From Sordariomycetes sp. S80-01Y (Eukaryota > Ascomycota > Sordariomycetes): a DNA stretch of 64,000 bases. The translations under genes were made by a program, and so were the position numbers. Of the stretch, positions 10,231 to 21,466 are shown piece after piece. The DNA lies in the NCBI GenBank assembly GCA_037042185.1, contig JAXQJY010000033.1:2170001-2234000 (forward strand). Reading direction: 5' to 3'. How positions within the stretch are numbered: the stretch's first letter is position 1; each line of letters starts with the position of its first letter. The notes beneath the pieces were generated by a model, which ran no database searches, was not told the origin of the DNA, and saw only the letters and a list, made by a program, of their open reading frames with translations.

Positions 10231-10963
10231 TCAACGCCTACGCGATCGCCGACCCGCCGACGACGCAGCTGGGGCACTTCCAGTGCTCCCAAATCGAGTG
10301 TCGAAGCCAGCAATAGCTTCGTCCGCGTCAACTACATGGTCCCGAACGTAGGGAATCGGGCGTTGCTCGCGGGTTGCGTGACTCCCGTAATCAATCCTTG
10401 AGTCGTTCACGTAGCTATGATGGTAGTCCCTGGTGTCGGTGACCAGTTCATCGTCGTCTTCCCAGAAACTCCAATTCAAGGTCAGCCAAGTGGTCCACAA
10501 GCTGAAGACAGGATACATACCTTCCATTCTGACCCTCAATGGAACGCCAATCATAAGTAGTCTCAGCCTGATGAGATTGATACTGCCCGCCCTGACCCCC
10601 AATCTGGTGCTGTTGTTGAGTCCAGTGGCCCCCCGTCATGTTTGGGCCAGCTGAAGGAGGCAAAACACTGCTGTAGTGACTCGAATGCAGCGTAGACGAC
10701 TGTTGTGGGACCTGAGAGAACGTGGGCGGACCGATGTTCAAGTCCCTAGGGTAACTTGGCCGGTTGCCAGTCTGATGAGGTTGGAATGGCTCTGATGCGG
10801 GGGCCTGGCCCGAGGGATCAGTAGTGTGACCATTGGGATGGTGATGAGCATTGGGTTGCTGGTGTCGGGATCTCTGTGGATAGTCGCCCACGGCGGAGAC
10901 CACGTGCGGGCAATTTTGGCCAGCGTTAAAGCAGCCTAAGCAAGACTGCGTGTACGGGGGCAT
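10231..10963 (-). CDS. Predicted His/Gln-rich orphan protein, 226 aa
   Basis: Exons 10963-10521 and 10468-10231 join across a 52-bp intron with a canonical GTATGT donor, GGCTGAC branch site and GAG acceptor, giving 226 residues. The N-terminus carries a Cys motif (SCLGCFNAGQNCPH, C-x2-C-x6-C) that could hold a metal, but it is only half of a Zn2Cys6-type cluster. The middle is rich in Gln, His, Pro and Ser and probably disordered. The second exon is acidic (FWEDDDELVTD) and the protein ends in a basic tail (GRRSRRR) that could be a nuclear signal. No family is recognised. The good splice signals make this the best supported of the orphan predictions here. Confidence 0.5.
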
Positions 10964-13785
10964 CTTGATGTTTCTTAGACGAGATGTTGTACGCAGCGCC
11001 GGCGTTGTAAGGTAAGTAGGATAGCGAGTTGGTACAGCCGCAGATATGAGGGCGAGGATCGACGGCAGTTAGGCCAGTATATATTTCAAGCGTTAGAAAA
11101 TCTTTGAAAATACTCAGGATCGGCTCACAGGTGTATTTCTATTATTATATGTCTTGAAGAGGCGTTGAGAGAGGAAGCCCCGTGTGGGCCTACCCACGGT
11201 CGTAAGCCACACGCAAGAGCCGTAGAACCTCTGCGCCATCTTCAGCGTCAACAAATGTCCTAGCGACTACGGCTACGATTGTAAGCCTCGTGCATTGATG
11301 GGCTGATTATCTTTCATGGCGCCAGCCGTGGAACAATCTGCCATCTGGAGAGCCATATGACGGGGCCAAGCACCGGGTTGCCCCCAGCACTCGGTGATGT
11401 CGAGCGAGGCGAGAGCACAGGGATTGTGCTAAGATTTAATAAGTGATCTGTCGTTCAACTGGGACATGATTGAAATGAGGCGCCCATTCTTGAGGACTGG
11501 CTTTGCTGGCTGAGCAGCAGCCCAGGATGTCGCAGTAGGGCAGATTTCGACAACGCTCAATGAGCCCCTCGCAAACAGCCACACGAGCCTTTGAAAGTCT
11601 CCTTAATCTTCAAGAAGAAATCTGTCTGCATCAACCCCACCAAGGTTGGTTTGATCATGGAACCAGGGTCGCCCCTGCGCTGGCTGAACCCCTGCGGAGT
11701 ATACCACGATCAAGCACAGTCCACCTTACAAGGCATACTCTACTGAACTGAGCGGCAGACAGACTTCCGTGGCTGGTTGGGCTCTCGTTAGGTTGAAATC
11801 ATGGAAAAAGCCCACTGGCTCTCATGGTAACAAGACTTGGGAGCGGCTTGAACTGGCTAGTCCTTCTCTGGCTTGACAAGGCGTCCAGGCAGAATTCTCC
11901 CCTGCAAGGCAACTGAAAGCTCTAGCACATGACAAAGAATAAGGGAGACAACGGCAGAGCATCATGTTGCGAGAAGTCCTGGCGGTTAGCTGGGGAGAGA
12001 TTTGAGCGCGCCTACGAGAGGATGAGATAAACTTAGCCCAAGGAAAGGGGAAGGCCAGCCTCATAAAGGGAGAGAAAACCTGCATGCGCCACCTGAGCGT
12101 GGACTGGCGTTCAGGCGCTGGAAGGTCACTCTACGCGTGTGTGTGCGGGCACATGTTCAGACCTGCATCTGGAGGTGGATCTTCACGGATCTGCTGAAGG
12201 GGGGAGGCGGAGGAAGGGCGTGACAGCGGACAAAGATCGTGCGTCCTGAGCCACAGCCTACTTGAAATTAAGCCTGGTCCGCCATTCCCCATGTTCAGGG
12301 TGGTCGCGCTTACGGGGAATGCAGCGGAATCCAGAAGCTCCGCTCCCAACCATCACTCACCGAGGAATGCCGTCGTCTTAGGTTGTCACCCAGGCAGGAA
12401 GCCTTTAACCTCGGCGCAATTCAGTATAGTGCCGTGTATTTGGAACCCCACCGTAGAGACCCGAGGACAACGATGTCATCTTGGCCCCAAGGGATGTACC
12501 GACCCAACTCCCATGAAGCCAATGAACACGTCTGCGCGTTCACCAAACTCTGCTCCATGAAGCTGAGACATTATGGACCGTATATTAGATTTTTTTCCAT
12601 CATCAAACGTATTCTAGCTCTGAGAGAAGATGACATGGAAGGATTCACAAGTGCTCGTGCGTGTAACTGCTCACTCTCGCGCAACTCCACGTATCGGAAC
12701 GCAATGGCAAAGTTGACTAACAAATCTCGATATAGCCAATTCGAGAGACTTCTTGTCGAAGTTCGAGAAGAGCTTATTGAAGAACAAACCACGATGGGCT
12801 AGATGTCAAGTCCTAACTCTGGTTGCAAACTCAGCGGTGGCTTTCCCGGTCGAGTGTTGAGCAATCGGAGGAAACATCAGGGTCTGACCGAGCCAGGGCC
12901 AGTAATCTACAGAGGTTTGCCCCGGAGGGTCTGGAAGTACGGTGAAAGGAAAAGTGCAATCAAGGCGGCATCATCCCCTGGGTTCAGTCAACGGTATCCG
13001 AACTGTTGTCAATGCTGCAGGCCGGTAGGGCGTGTCTAAGTTCCCTTCTGCGTCACTCACTGCATCTAAATCATGCAGATTGTTCCAGATGAAGCAGCTG
13101 GAGAATGTTCAAGACAGGGTGAAAACTGATTCAGTCTGTGTCTCACCATGATTGAAGCTCAGCAGTGACTACAGCCTGCTGTAGAGCAGATAAGGGCTGC
13201 GAAGTCACGGAAGGCTGGCCACGCCACGGCGGCTAACAATTGGTCGTTTGCGGTCGATCCCACCATCGTAGAAACCCTCACGCTCGTTGTATGAGACATT
13301 TTGGACTCCAGCCGCTCTCGAACGTGCAGCCAACATGCAGCATCCACGAACGTGTGGCTCAAAGAAGATGGCATGCAGGCTGGATGATGCGGGGTTTCGC
13401 AGGCGGGTGAACTGGAAATGGCGTTGCCACCTCGAAAGAAGTAATGATCCTGGGCCAACTGATTGTGTGGGAAGAGAGGAAAACTATTATTATAGAAACC
13501 TGATGTGTCGTCCATCAACGTCCAGCCTGCATCTCACCCTCAGCCGCCTACTAATGTTGTTTGGCGTCCTCCTCGGACCAGCCGATAAACGATACCCAAA
13601 ATAGTGCTTCTTGCACCACACGCCATGAAATCCTGAAGATTGAATCAAATATTCTGTTTGTAATAATAGCCCGTTACCGCAACAAACTGGAATGAAAGCT
13701 GACTTGGTGCGTGTCAGACTCCAAGGCCGGCTTGGAACTACCTGCAACGCTGCTCCCCGTCCCCAAGGCTCCACGTTCACAGCGT
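10964..13785. other. Gene-poor interval
   Basis: About 2.8 kb. It contains one weak plus-strand prediction (12383-12802, listed separately) and otherwise only short frames of random character. An inverted repeat CGTGTGG (11181-11187) / CCACACG (11207-11213) is present. Confidence 0.35.
12383..12802 (+). CDS. Weak prediction of a 139-aa orphan protein
   Basis: Open frame of 139 codons; a second ATG at 12473 would give 109. The C-terminal half (YRNAMAKLTNKSRYSQFERL, then LVEVREELIEEQ) reads like a helical, charged protein, whereas the first half does not. No domain is recognised, and codon choice gives little support. It is listed because the tail looks more protein-like than the surrounding frames, but it could be spurious. 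Confidence 0.22.
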   Translation: MSPRQEAFNLGAIQYSAVYLEPHRRDPRTTMSSWPQGMYRPNSHEANEHVCAFTKLCSMKLRHYGPYIRFFSIIKRILALREDDMEGFTSARACNCSLSRNSTYRNAMAKLTNKSRYSQFERLLVEVREELIEEQTTMG

Positions 13786-14523
13786 CTACTCTCGATAGGT
13801 CGTAGAAGCATTGCCCTCTTCATCCACTGCGGGATCCTCGAAGCGGTTATACAGCTCCCTGTCGCACGATTCGATTCTCGCCTTTGCCTCCTTCGGGTGG
13901 TTCCTCCTGTACGTCTTGCTAGAATGCTTCGACTTCTTCCGAGGCTTAGGCTGGCCGCGTTCGTGCGACCTTTGCGAGGAAACAATAGGTCGCTCGTTCT
14001 TGTGGACTGCGTACTGTTTGAGAGTTGATTCCTGATGGAAGCTGTGCAAGATCAGTGAGTGGCACAGACAACTGGGATCTTGGAGTACCAACCTTCCCGC
14101 ACTCACCCCCATTGACTCCAAGTCAGATTCACTTTCGTTGTAGACAGGGGCACCTTGAGGAACGTTCGGCATCCACGCCTCGTTGGTGGCACAATAGTTG
14201 CCCATTGCCACGTCTGTGACGTGGGAAGCACCGTGCTCGTTGTACGTGGCCCCGTTCTGGGGCTGGTAGAAGTATGGCTGTGGTGTTGGTTGGGGTTGCC
14301 GGCCCCATGGCTGGTTGGGTTCTTCAACATAATCGGGGGTAGGGGTTGAGCGAGGGTCATATTGGACTGACTCTGAACCAGGACCGGCTTCCAAAGGCTC
14401 TTGCCAGTAGGCGTGGGCGGACCTAGAGCGACAGAGGGCCCCGTCATCATGCTCTCGATGACCGCAGTCGCCTTGTTCAACGTCATCCGGGGTGAATGAA
14501 TAGTGGTACTGGTTGTTGGCCAT
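13786..14523 (-). CDS. Predicted Tyr/Gln/Pro-rich orphan protein, 220 aa
   Basis: The frame is open for 245 codons. A GTGAGT donor at 14106 and a CATCAG acceptor ending at 14032 suggest a 75-bp in-frame intron, so the spliced product would be 220 residues (exons 14523-14107 and 14031-13786). The first exon is low-complexity and rich in Tyr, Gln, Pro and Asn (QPQPTPQPYFYQPQNGATYN). The second exon is strongly basic (QPKPRKKSKHSSKTYRRN) and then acidic. No known domain is present. The composition suits a disordered nuclear or RNA-associated protein, but that is speculation. Whether the intron is spliced or retained does not change the frame. Confidence 0.45.
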   Translation of the reverse strand: MANNQYHYSFTPDDVEQGDCGHREHDDGALCRSRSAHAYWQEPLEAGPGSESVQYDPRSTPTPDYVEEPNQPWGRQPQPTPQPYFYQPQNGATYNEHGASHVTDVAMGNYCATNEAWMPNVPQGAPVYNESESDLESMGVSAGRLVLQDPSCLCHSLILHSFHQESTLKQYAVHKNERPIVSSQRSHERGQPKPRKKSKHSSKTYRRNHPKEAKARIESCDRELYNRFEDPAVDEEGNASTTYRE

Positions 14524-16812
14524 CGTGTCGTGTTCGTCTAATGCGTCTAGACGGGGGAGAGATTCGAGTTGTTGTCAAAGGCCTACACCCGACCAAGTCA
14601 ATAAGCTGATCGAGGGACACCAGGTCAATAATCTGTATAGATGTAGAGAACATTCCTTAGGTGAAGTAGGAAGAGCGGATCCTGCATTTTATAACTCGAC
14701 CTTTGCTGCCGCGGTCGAGTTACTTTGGTACAAGTACCTGTGTCACTGACTTCTGAGAACGGGGCTACAGTTCATCAGCGTTAAGCGCGAGGTATGCACA
14801 TCTCCCAAGGCGTGTTCTTGTCGATTGACTTTCTTTGGATGAGAGTTCGTCGTGGGTTTGATTTGCGAGGCGGCATATCAAAGGCCATACCGGTGAGGCA
14901 GAGGGGCTTGGACTAGACGGCCTAGGATAGGCGTGTATGCAGGTGGGACCCTCACCACGCGCCCCGTAGGGGTCCTCAGCGTCGCCCGATGGCAACGCAA
15001 GACACTGGCGGCTTCGTGCTAGGAAGGGTATGCATGGCCCTACGACTCATCGGACGCTCGGGGTGCACAGCGGCAACAGCCCTGACCGATGAGGCGGCTA
15101 ATACACCGACCAGAAGCGAGTCTACTTGCCTGAAATTCTTTTTCTTATATATTGAAGAAGATAATAGACGCCCTTGTCCGCTCAAGAACGTTTGGAGGCC
15201 TTTGCCTCGTGTCCGTGAGATCTGGAGGGCAGAGACCTCAGTTGTTCAGCGACAAGCCGCCGGTGATTTCCCTTGTCAGCCACTCAGAAAGAGGGCACGA
15301 AACCTGAAACACCGACACAAGTCTTCGCGAAACCAAAGTGCGAAATTAGGGAAGCTCTAGAATTGACAGATGTGTGATCCGTTTAGGACAACGGGGGTGT
15401 GTGGTCTTGGGACGAGCTGCTGCTGATCACCCTCAATGCAAGGCAACCAGGCTAGCAGAGTTGAGACCATGCAAGGTATGCCTGGAACGCCCCGGATCGA
15501 GGAGTACAACTATTACGCCCTGGAATGTACCTAACTTTGGCATATCTACAGGCTTCCCGGTAGGCGAGACAGGCGGATATCGGTAAGAGGCAATTTGGCA
15601 TCAGCCGAAGAGGACTTGCTGTAGATCGTGTCTCATGTGGAAATCTTCAATATCGAACAGCGGCTTATTAGATCTGGTAGATGCTAGTAACAAGTGTTAC
15701 CGATCTTGAGGAAGCGAGGCCCGTGTGGATAAGCAGATGTGTCAAGAGATGGGCGTGATCGCCTCGAGACCAGCCTCAGACGACCGGAGGCAAGCGCCCG
15801 GGGTTGGGCTTGAGTACAAGGGACCTGCGAAAGATGCCCAATATAGCTTTCCGTCTCCAAGTTGCAGCAAACAAATGCCGTGAAATCTGAACCGGCGGAA
15901 ACAGTGCCGGGGAAAGTGCCTCACAGACAGCTTCCATTGCCAAGGAGCCAAGCATAGACCGACTGTTAGCAGTGAGAAGATGGCTGAAAGATGAAACAGA
16001 GTAAATAGGCACTTTCGGCTCGGTATTGGCGATCCCTTGCAGCTGTGGAAGATCCTCCTGTGGGCTTCACTTCGCACATGCAGCCAAGAAGGTTGGGTCG
16101 ATCTCACGCACCAGGAGTACATCTGGCCAGGTCATCAGCACGCTTTTCAAAGATTTCATTGTCTGTCTCCTGATGGTCCACGCCCTGTTGAAAGGGTTCG
16201 ACGCTACTTCTCGTTTTGGGACGCATGCAGCTACTGTCTCAGTAACACAACAGCACTGCACCGCCTAGTCACAATGGGCCACTTCTTGATGGCACCAGGG
16301 CCGACACTAGGGGCCACGAAGTATTCTAATTTTCATATGCGACTTCCAATATTTTAATCATATTCTGCATAAGCCTTGGATTTGGACTGGGCACAAGCCG
16401 GCGTCGGCAGAGGGTGGTCCTGCACGCGTGCGCAAGTTGAACCCTGTCCTCCACACCCTCCCCTGCGGCAGCGCTCTCGAACAAGTTTCTTCCCTAATCC
16501 AAATTGAAAACAGCAGGAAATAGAATCATTTCAGTCCGTAGCCAGAAACCAGAGCGCCTGTGTGCGGCCCAGTTCGCTGCCTCTGGGCATGGGCCACTGA
16601 GTGGTGACGGCCCGATACTCAAGCATGAAATGCCCGAAGTCACTTACCAACAAATTGGATGGAGTCGGTAACCGGGTTCGCAGGCAAGCACGGAGATCTG
16701 CAATGGCGGCATCGAGTTTTAGAGAATGACGTGCAGGGGCCAGGGCAGATGCAGCCTGTCACGCGTAGTTACAACAGCCTTATGAGGCCAAATGAAACGC
16801 AACCTTGGCCGT
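14524..16812. other. Gene-poor interval
   Basis: About 2.3 kb between an orphan prediction and the F-box gene, both on the minus strand. Open frames up to about 126 codons occur on either strand but look random. No repeat family or RNA gene was recognised. Confidence 0.35.
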
Positions 16813-18339
16813 TCAGAGTAAATTGCCTCTCTCCATCCTATGTCTCCGGCAATGTTCTTGGTACAAGTCTTCCCAATCGGGAAACGCCACCAAATGACCC
16901 TCTGACAAGGTGTGAGTGCTCTGTATATGCGACCATTCCAGATTGTTGCACAATGATGCCTTCCAATTTCCACCCTCTAACCAGTCGATCTCGTGTTGCT
17001 TATCCACCCTCATTATAACATCCCCAATGCATTCAACCTCGTACCAAATGACCCTCTTCAGGCTGGGATACACCCCGTCGACTACGGACTGAGCGAGAGG
17101 CAGCAGGGGGCCGACGTCGCCATACAGATCGTCGATGAACACCGTTTCCATCGATTGTGGCAGAAATCGGCCCATCTTGCCGTCATCTCTGGGATCAAAA
17201 ATTCGCGTACCCTTTTGTCCGTTTCCTCGCCATATCATCCCTGCATCAATTGTCAAGGACTTGAGAGACGTGAAAGCCGCAAGTGACTCCATAACCCAAT
17301 CATCACCACTGGGCGGCTCCCAGTCGTCGTAGTCGCCAAATGTAGGACGTGTTATAAAGCGTTGTACACTGATACTTAGTAGCTCCAGAGTGTCAGCCAA
17401 GGGGCTCAACGCAAGCTGCAGAAGCCTGGGACTGGGCGAGTGCTCGTTGGCTGTGCAATATCTTAGGTGAGTGAGGCTCGGCAAGCGGTCAAATAGCTGC
17501 ATGACCTTATTCCAGTAACCCTTCGGTTGGAGCTCTAAGTGCTTAAGACGAGGGAGCAGCGGCAGATTGTCGAGACCGCCAGCAGTGCAGGACAAGGTTT
17601 CGAGACGAGGTGCGCTCTCAATCAAGATCTGCTCAGCAACGCAGACCGGTTGAGCCACTTTGCACGCCGGGTGACCTGGGGAGCATTTCACATGCTCTGG
17701 TCCAATGACCTGAATCTCAAGGTGTCTGAGATTACTCAGGAGCTCTATGGGCTCTCCTCCCATGGCGACGCCTTTGTAACGCAACACCTGCAATTGGTCG
17801 AATGACCATGCATGCGGAATCGCGAAGTGCAACTCTGTCAAAGTTGGCATAAGGGCGATGAGTATTTGAACCAGGGTCTCGACACAGCTGGAGTAGTTCA
17901 GACTTTCCATCATGCTTGGAAGCCCTACTTGCTTCAAGGCTCTCCTGACGACTCGGCGTTGTTCTGCGGACAGACCGGGCCAGGTCGAATCAAGAGAGAG
18001 TCCTTCTGTGTTGATAACAAGAGATTTGACATCAAATCGCAAGTCTCTGTTCTCATTCAAGAGCCGTATGTAGTTCACCAAGAGCTCAGGGCACTCGAAC
18101 GCAGAAGGTCGTGGTTGCACTCGATGCCAGAGCGTGGGTCGAGCGACACATCGCAATCTTCGAGATGCGGCGGCCAAGGAATAAAGACCCAAGCGGCAGA
18201 TGTCGCGCTCTTCGTATGGGATGCCTCCGGCATCGCAACTTGGTTTCCAGATGTCGATTTTGTATGGAAAGCAATGGGAGCAAAGGTACGAGCAGATGAA
18301 AGCAAGCAGCTCCAACGGAAGGTCTTGAAGGGTGGGCAT
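16813..18339 (-). CDS. F-box protein with LRR-like C-terminal region
   Basis: Intronless frame of 508 residues. It opens with an F-box (LQDLPLELLAFICSYLCSHC, residues 4-23, continuing to about residue 70 with LGLYSLAAASRRLRCVARPT and LWHRV). F-boxes dock Skp1 and bring substrates to SCF ubiquitin ligases. The rest holds irregular leucine-rich segments (LTELHFAIP, LRHLEIQVIG, LETLSCTAGG, LKHLELQPKG, LTHLRYC, LKSLTIDAG), which probably form the substrate-binding surface. This layout belongs to a large, fast-evolving fungal family, so the substrate cannot be guessed. The gene stands alone in the gene-poor interval. The ATG at 18339 directly precedes the F-box, which fixes the start. Confidence 0.85.
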   Translation of the reverse strand: MPTLQDLPLELLAFICSYLCSHCFPYKIDIWKPSCDAGGIPYEERDICRLGLYSLAAASRRLRCVARPTLWHRVQPRPSAFECPELLVNYIRLLNENRDLRFDVKSLVINTEGLSLDSTWPGLSAEQRRVVRRALKQVGLPSMMESLNYSSCVETLVQILIALMPTLTELHFAIPHAWSFDQLQVLRYKGVAMGGEPIELLSNLRHLEIQVIGPEHVKCSPGHPACKVAQPVCVAEQILIESAPRLETLSCTAGGLDNLPLLPRLKHLELQPKGYWNKVMQLFDRLPSLTHLRYCTANEHSPSPRLLQLALSPLADTLELLSISVQRFITRPTFGDYDDWEPPSGDDWVMESLAAFTSLKSLTIDAGMIWRGNGQKGTRIFDPRDDGKMGRFLPQSMETVFIDDLYGDVGPLLPLAQSVVDGVYPSLKRVIWYEVECIGDVIMRVDKQHEIDWLEGGNWKASLCNNLEWSHIQSTHTLSEGHLVAFPDWEDLYQEHCRRHRMERGNLL

Positions 18340-19192
18340 CTTGCTCCGTTTTCAAGAAAGATTATCATGAAATTCAAATCAATTATTGCAAAGGGACAGT
18401 GTGTTACAGAGGTATAAATGCAAGAGCTCGTGGGTCACTCCGTCAAACCACGTAAAGGCTCCGAGTTCATGGATGACTCACCGTTCACACCCCAGTCAAC
18501 CTGGGCACTACAATCCCCGTGGATGTGTTTCAAAAGGAGGATGCGCTTGTAAACCAAACAGTAGTTGCAACATCACTTTATGCCTTTTCCTCGAGGATTG
18601 CAAGCATCACAATGGGCCTCCGCTATCGATCGTGGCGCATTTATCGCGGTTTCATTAAATCGCTGCGAACGATGCTGGCCAATGCTCCGTCAAGTTAGTA
18701 GACGCCTGTAGGTTCTGTGTAATTATAGCGTGCAATCACATGCTGATATGGAGCTTTCCTATTAGCTAGTCATGGTGTATTCTCATAAACGGGCAACTTA
18801 GAGTCATTATCGGCAATTTCAGATTGACAATCAATGGGACACACAGCGGTAGCACCCTAAGCTGCGGGATTGCTTCTCAATGAGAGCTATAATATCACCT
18901 ATAATGCTGTAGAGGCTAGCAAGGCATATATCTCAACCAATCTCCACTAGCTCGGGTGTGTTTGAGGCTGTGAAGGGACCATCTCTCGTCCAACGGGCCC
19001 TCGGCCCCGGATGACGACAACAGGGTGGGCCTCAGGCGTCTGCTAAGTCCACGCTATTCGGGGAATTCATAAGGCTGACGGCTCTTCTTCTAACTGCCCT
19101 TAAAATCCTCTTCGCTTTTCATTGCTCTTACACTTCCATCTAATTTGAGAGCGTCTGGGGGTCTCCGGGCCTTCATCATATCCGCGCAAGCA
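18340..19192. promoter_or_regulatory. Divergent upstream region, F-box gene and Zn2Cys6 gene
   Basis: About 850 bp between the divergent starts of the F-box gene (minus) and the Zn2Cys6 factor (plus). It must contain both promoters. No individual site was identified with confidence. Confidence 0.45.
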
Positions 19193-21466
19193 ATGGCAGA
19201 CGCGAATCTTCCACTGAAATCCCCACGGAGACCGGCCGTAAGACAACAAGCCCAGGCGCACCCTCAATCACAATGCTCATCTAACATACACAGTGTGATC
19301 ATTGCAAAGAGAGAAAGGTGCAAGTGATCATTTGAAATCGCAGGAATCTCGCTCACGATAACGTCCAGACGAAATGCGATCGCGGTAATCCATGCTCAAG
19401 TTGCAAATCTTCGGGCTTGACATGCCGCTTGACCCCCAGTGCAAGCACAGAAAGGCGCCAAAGGATTCTCATCTCAGCCAAATACGACGAGGCAATCGAA
19501 AACATTGACCGGCAGCTTGGTCAAATCTTCGATGTGTTGCAGTCTCTGGGGGAGAAGAATAGGGAACAAACAATCCCAACGTCCGCGTCATCTACGAGGC
19601 TCGAGCCTCCTTTAGCGGCTCAAGCAACCCCTTCCAGTGATTGGTTTAGAGGCGAACACTCTTTTAATGGCCAGCTTGGAGGCGTGCTCGATGCTTTGGA
19701 AAATGTCGTAAAGAGAACAAAGTCGCCGGGCCATCCTTGGGCAGTCGCAAGTCGACTACGGACAGAGATGTTATCCCCGCTCTCGTCAGCTGCCAGCGCG
19801 GATGCTCCAGGCCAGTTTACTGACTCCCCCCTGCGAAGAGATGATCAACCACCACGAGACTGTGATCTACCACCTATTGACCTTGTAATCAACATGTTGC
19901 GCCTGACGCAGGTGAAAAGGCAGCGCTTCTTCGTGGACGCATACATTGTCGACGAGGCGGACTTCTCCGATCTGTGCCAGCAAGTCTTCTTTGCAGTCAA
20001 TCCCTATTGCTCTGCTGTGTGGAGTATCGTGAATGTTGGCCTACTGTTCCTACTTGAGGGCCTGGATCAAGTCGATGGTCAACAAATGGGCCTGGGTCCG
20101 GAGCGGGTGGCATCGTACATTGACTTGCTGACAGCCAATGTCAACGTGGCAATTGACGATGTTCGAGTATCCTCTGAGCCAACAATTCGGAACTGCCAGG
20201 CTCTGGCACTCATGGTGAGCACTCCGTGAACCTTCTTGTACTGTGATTTAACGGACGGGAGGTCACCTACTGCATGAAGTCCGGCCAGCTTGAAAAGGCA
20301 TGGAGGCTCAACTGTACTGCATCGAGGATATGTCTTGATCTCGGTCTTCATCGCATAGAATCTGAGGCTACGGACTCCGAAACGATGGTGAAGAGACGCT
20401 TATTCGGATACGTCTACATTTGGGACAATAACATGGCTTTCATGCTAGGTAGACCCTCGTGCATACCGGCTCACGAGGTTACCACAAAGCAGCCCATGGA
20501 TCCAGAGGATGTCCCAGGGATTCCCGGTAAAATCTATGCCAGGTTTGTCGAGTACACTTTCCTCGCTGCCGAAGTCCATCAGCAGCTGTTCACGGCTGCA
20601 GGGCAGGCATTGCCGGGAAGCGTTCGTGTAGAGCACGCTACTGCCTTTATTTCGAGACAGGAGGCGATTCAGGGGAAGTTGAGAACCGTTAGTTGTTGAC
20701 TTCCTCATCCGGAATTTTTGGAGAATCGGGCTAATACTCAGTAGATAATTCGTAACGACGCAGACTCTTGGGGTTCCCGCATGTTTGGAGCTGCTGGCTT
20801 GGTCGATATTGCACTAAGCTTCTTGTCCACCATACTCTGGCAGCTGATTCCAAATAACGAAGCTGTATCGGAAGGCAATCGACACCACCCAAATTGTATC
20901 TCAGCCGCCCGCAGCGGTCTTTCAACCTTCGCAAAGCTGGGGACAGCGGCTTACGAAGCGACGCCCCGAGGCTGGAGCCTGTTTGCAAACCTGTAAGTGA
21001 CCATGATAATATGCCTGGGCGGTTGAGTATCCTACATATCTTCGAATACATTACTAAGCCCAATAGCATACTTTGCGCGACGCCTTTCGTCCCCTTCCTG
21101 GTGCTCGTCAGCAACGCTGTCACTTCGAGAGATCCAACCGACCTTCCTCTCCTACTATCGGCAGTAAACGTGCTGAGGCCGCTGGCCTCTTCACCAAATG
21201 CAGGTCCTATCTACAGAGCTTGCTTGAAGCTCTACGACGTCGCGTGTTCTTTGGTTTCCTGTCATGCATCACCCGAGGACAGTGTTGCCGGAACACCTTT
21301 CATCGATGGATTGGGAGGGGAAAATACAGATCCAAGCATTTACATGCCGTCAAAGGAGTTCGACATCCTGACTAACGGGCTAGAATCGACTCTGACCCAT
21401 GACTGGAGCACCTTTGTGGACCTTTTCGGAGGTCAGCATGCCGCTGAAGGGGGTTTTGGAACGTAA
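19193..21466 (+). CDS. Zn2Cys6 fungal-specific transcription factor, 662 aa
   Basis: Six exons: 19193-19237, 19294-19317, 19369-20214, 20262-20687, 20745-20992 and 21067-21466, giving 662 residues. Splicing rebuilds a perfect zinc binuclear cluster with Cys at residues 16, 19, 26, 32, 35 and 42 (C-x2-C-x6-C-x5-C-x2-C-x6-C). A short coiled region follows (YDEAIENIDRQLGQIFDVLQ). The fungal-specific trans domain contains VTYCMKSGQLEKAWRLNCTA and SRICLDLGLHR at about residues 306-336. Such proteins bind CGG-type DNA sites in the nucleus and often control metabolic genes; the targets are unknown. Two introns cut the zinc cluster, leaving an 8-codon exon. The fifth donor (GTTAGT) is unusual, but the frame requires it. 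No biosynthetic genes lie beside it. Confidence 0.85.
19294..19317 (+). other. 24-nt microexon inside the zinc cluster
   Basis: The exon encodes CDHCKERK, the first two zinc-binding Cys residues. It is flanked by an intron ending ACACAG and an intron beginning GTGCAAG. Skipping it keeps the frame (24 nt) but removes the DNA-binding fold. Confidence 0.75.

Noticed and set aside
11161-11240. TAAGCCACACGC segment reminiscent of fungal 5S rRNA
   Set aside because: The match is about 12 bases only. The flanking 5S regions, including the internal promoter part, are absent.
19193-21466. Secondary-metabolite cluster regulator
   Set aside because: No polyketide synthase, NRPS, terpene synthase or P450 gene lies in the window near either Zn2Cys6 gene.
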